From: Altererythrobacter sp. CAU 1644
Lineage (GTDB): Bacteria; Pseudomonadota; Alphaproteobacteria; Sphingomonadales; Sphingomonadaceae
NCBI RefSeq assembly: GCF_029623755.1
Contig: NZ_CP121106.1
Span: 372,001 to 436,000, forward strand
Direction of reading: 5' to 3'
Length of the DNA: 64,000 nt
The translations under genes and the position numbers were made by a program. The first letter of the stretch is position 1. The number at the start of each line of letters is the position of its first letter. The notes beneath the pieces are model-generated. The model worked only from the letters and a program-made list of their open reading frames with translations. It was not told the DNA's origin and did not search any database. Positions 63,602 to 64,000 of the stretch are shown here, one piece after another.

Positions 63602-63627
63602 GGAACATCCCTCCCTTACCGCACGTT
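63602..63627 (+). promoter_or_regulatory. EcfG-type general-stress promoter of the DUF3597 gene
   Basis: GGAAC at 63602-63606, a 17-base spacer and CGTT at 63624-63627 match the GGAAC-N16/17-CGTT consensus, 38 bases before the ATG at 63665. DUF3597 genes have been seen among stress-regulated genes in related organisms as far as I recall; the promoter match is the direct evidence. Confidence 0.7.
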
Positions 63628-63664
63628 CTTCGGGCAGTGACCCCTTTTTCTAGGAGAAATACGG

Positions 63665-64000
63665 ATGGGAATTTTCAGCTCAATCAAGCGAGCCATTTTC
63701 GGTGAGAAGAAGGAGGAAGCACCCGCAACCACGACTGCTCCGTCGAGCGGTGGAGGCCGGGGCTGGGATCCGGACAGCACTTCCCAGGCAATCAGCGAAG
63801 TCGATGTCGAGGCACGTCTCGACGCGATGGATGGTGCTGACCGGCTCAACTGGCGCACCTCGATCGTCGACCTGATGAAGCTGATCGGGGTCGATTCATC
63901 CTACGAGAACCGCAAGGAACTCGCGCAGGAACTCGGTCGCACCGACTATTCGGGCAGCGCCGAGGACAATATCTGGCTGCACAAGCAGACCATGCAGGAA
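63665..64000 (+). CDS. DUF3597 domain protein (5' part only)
   Basis: 112 residues visible, open at the right edge of the window. MGIFSSIKRAIFGEKKEEAP is the typical beginning, followed by an Ala/Gly/Ser-rich linker and SEVDVEARLDAMDGADRLNW, RTSIVDLMKLIGVDSSYENR, RKELAQELGRTDYSGSAEDN and IWLHKQTMQE of DUF3597. Its role is unknown, probably envelope or stress related. The EcfG-type promoter immediately upstream supports general-stress control. The end is not visible. Confidence 0.9.
   Translation, partial: MGIFSSIKRAIFGEKKEEAPATTTAPSSGGGRGWDPDSTSQAISEVDVEARLDAMDGADRLNWRTSIVDLMKLIGVDSSYENRKELAQELGRTDYSGSAEDNIWLHKQTMQE

Overview
The window is high-GC, gene-dense DNA whose gene content points to an alphaproteobacterium of the order Sphingomonadales, most likely an Erythrobacteraceae member (Erythrobacter/Qipengyuania-like). 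This rests on family recognition: a CcrM-type GANTC methyltransferase, a split transhydrogenase (pntAa/pntAb/pntB), a 40-residue aa3-oxidase subunit IV, a DUF3597 gene, an ABA4-like membrane protein, a folP with a long N-terminal extension, and two promoter candidates of the alphaproteobacterial EcfG general stress type (GGAAC-N16/17-CGTT). No 16S gene or database search was available, so the taxonomic call is inference. Almost everything looks like chromosomal core or soft-core genome. I saw no insertion sequence, prophage, CRISPR array or integrase.

Layout. 1-8.4 kb: the end of a monothiol glutaredoxin gene, a NUDIX gene, tRNA-Arg(TCT), a queuosine-precursor transporter, a minus-strand operon for acyl-CoA dehydrogenase/SDR/aldo-keto reductase, a CPA1 antiporter, purC and a lipid kinase. 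8.4-19.5 kb: a secreted M16 peptidase, a TonB-dependent receptor, purS-purQ, a membrane PAS-GGDEF-EAL protein, and glmS with a GFA-family gene. 19.6-31.7 kb: two consecutive PAP2 membrane proteins, an orphan cpaF, a DMT transporter, an entericidin gene under a putative EcfG promoter, a DUF938/acyl-CoA ligase pair, a bile-acid symporter-family gene overlapping an ABA4-like gene, dgt, a possible 6S-like RNA and a racemase. 31.8-38.4 kb: an operon of beta-helix protein, diheme cytochrome c and alpha/beta hydrolase, then the pnt operon with a small lipoprotein gene inside it. 38.6-45.8 kb: an NtrC-like regulator with an altered GAFTGA loop, folP, a low-GC SEC-C protein, ccrM with a dense set of cell-cycle-type sites upstream, a Ca2+/Na+ antiporter and rnhB. 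45.8-53 kb: a sugar-dehydrogenase-like lipoprotein, a coupled GNAT/DUF1285/NUDIX/CCA-transferase run, an exported protein and parC. 53-64 kb: a BacNav-type sodium channel, a PfpI-like gene, a lipase, an amidohydrolase, a DUF4349 lipoprotein, two cysteine desulfurases with a ferredoxin (Fe-S assembly), an alpha/beta hydrolase, a TonB-like protein and a DUF3597 gene running off the edge.

Themes. Several loci concern cell-cycle and DNA metabolism (ccrM, parC, rnhB, dgt, possible CtrA and DnaA sites), envelope and transport (TonB, TonB receptor, M16 peptidase, PAP2 proteins, BacNav), and purine and folate synthesis. The best candidates for undescribed biology are the beta-helix/diheme cytochrome/hydrolase operon (33-35 kb) and the low-GC SEC-C protein with a HEPN-like RX4H motif beside ccrM (42 kb). 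Also worth attention are the 6S-like element at 30.9 kb and the cluster of GANTC, DnaA and CtrA sites at 44.0-44.2 kb.
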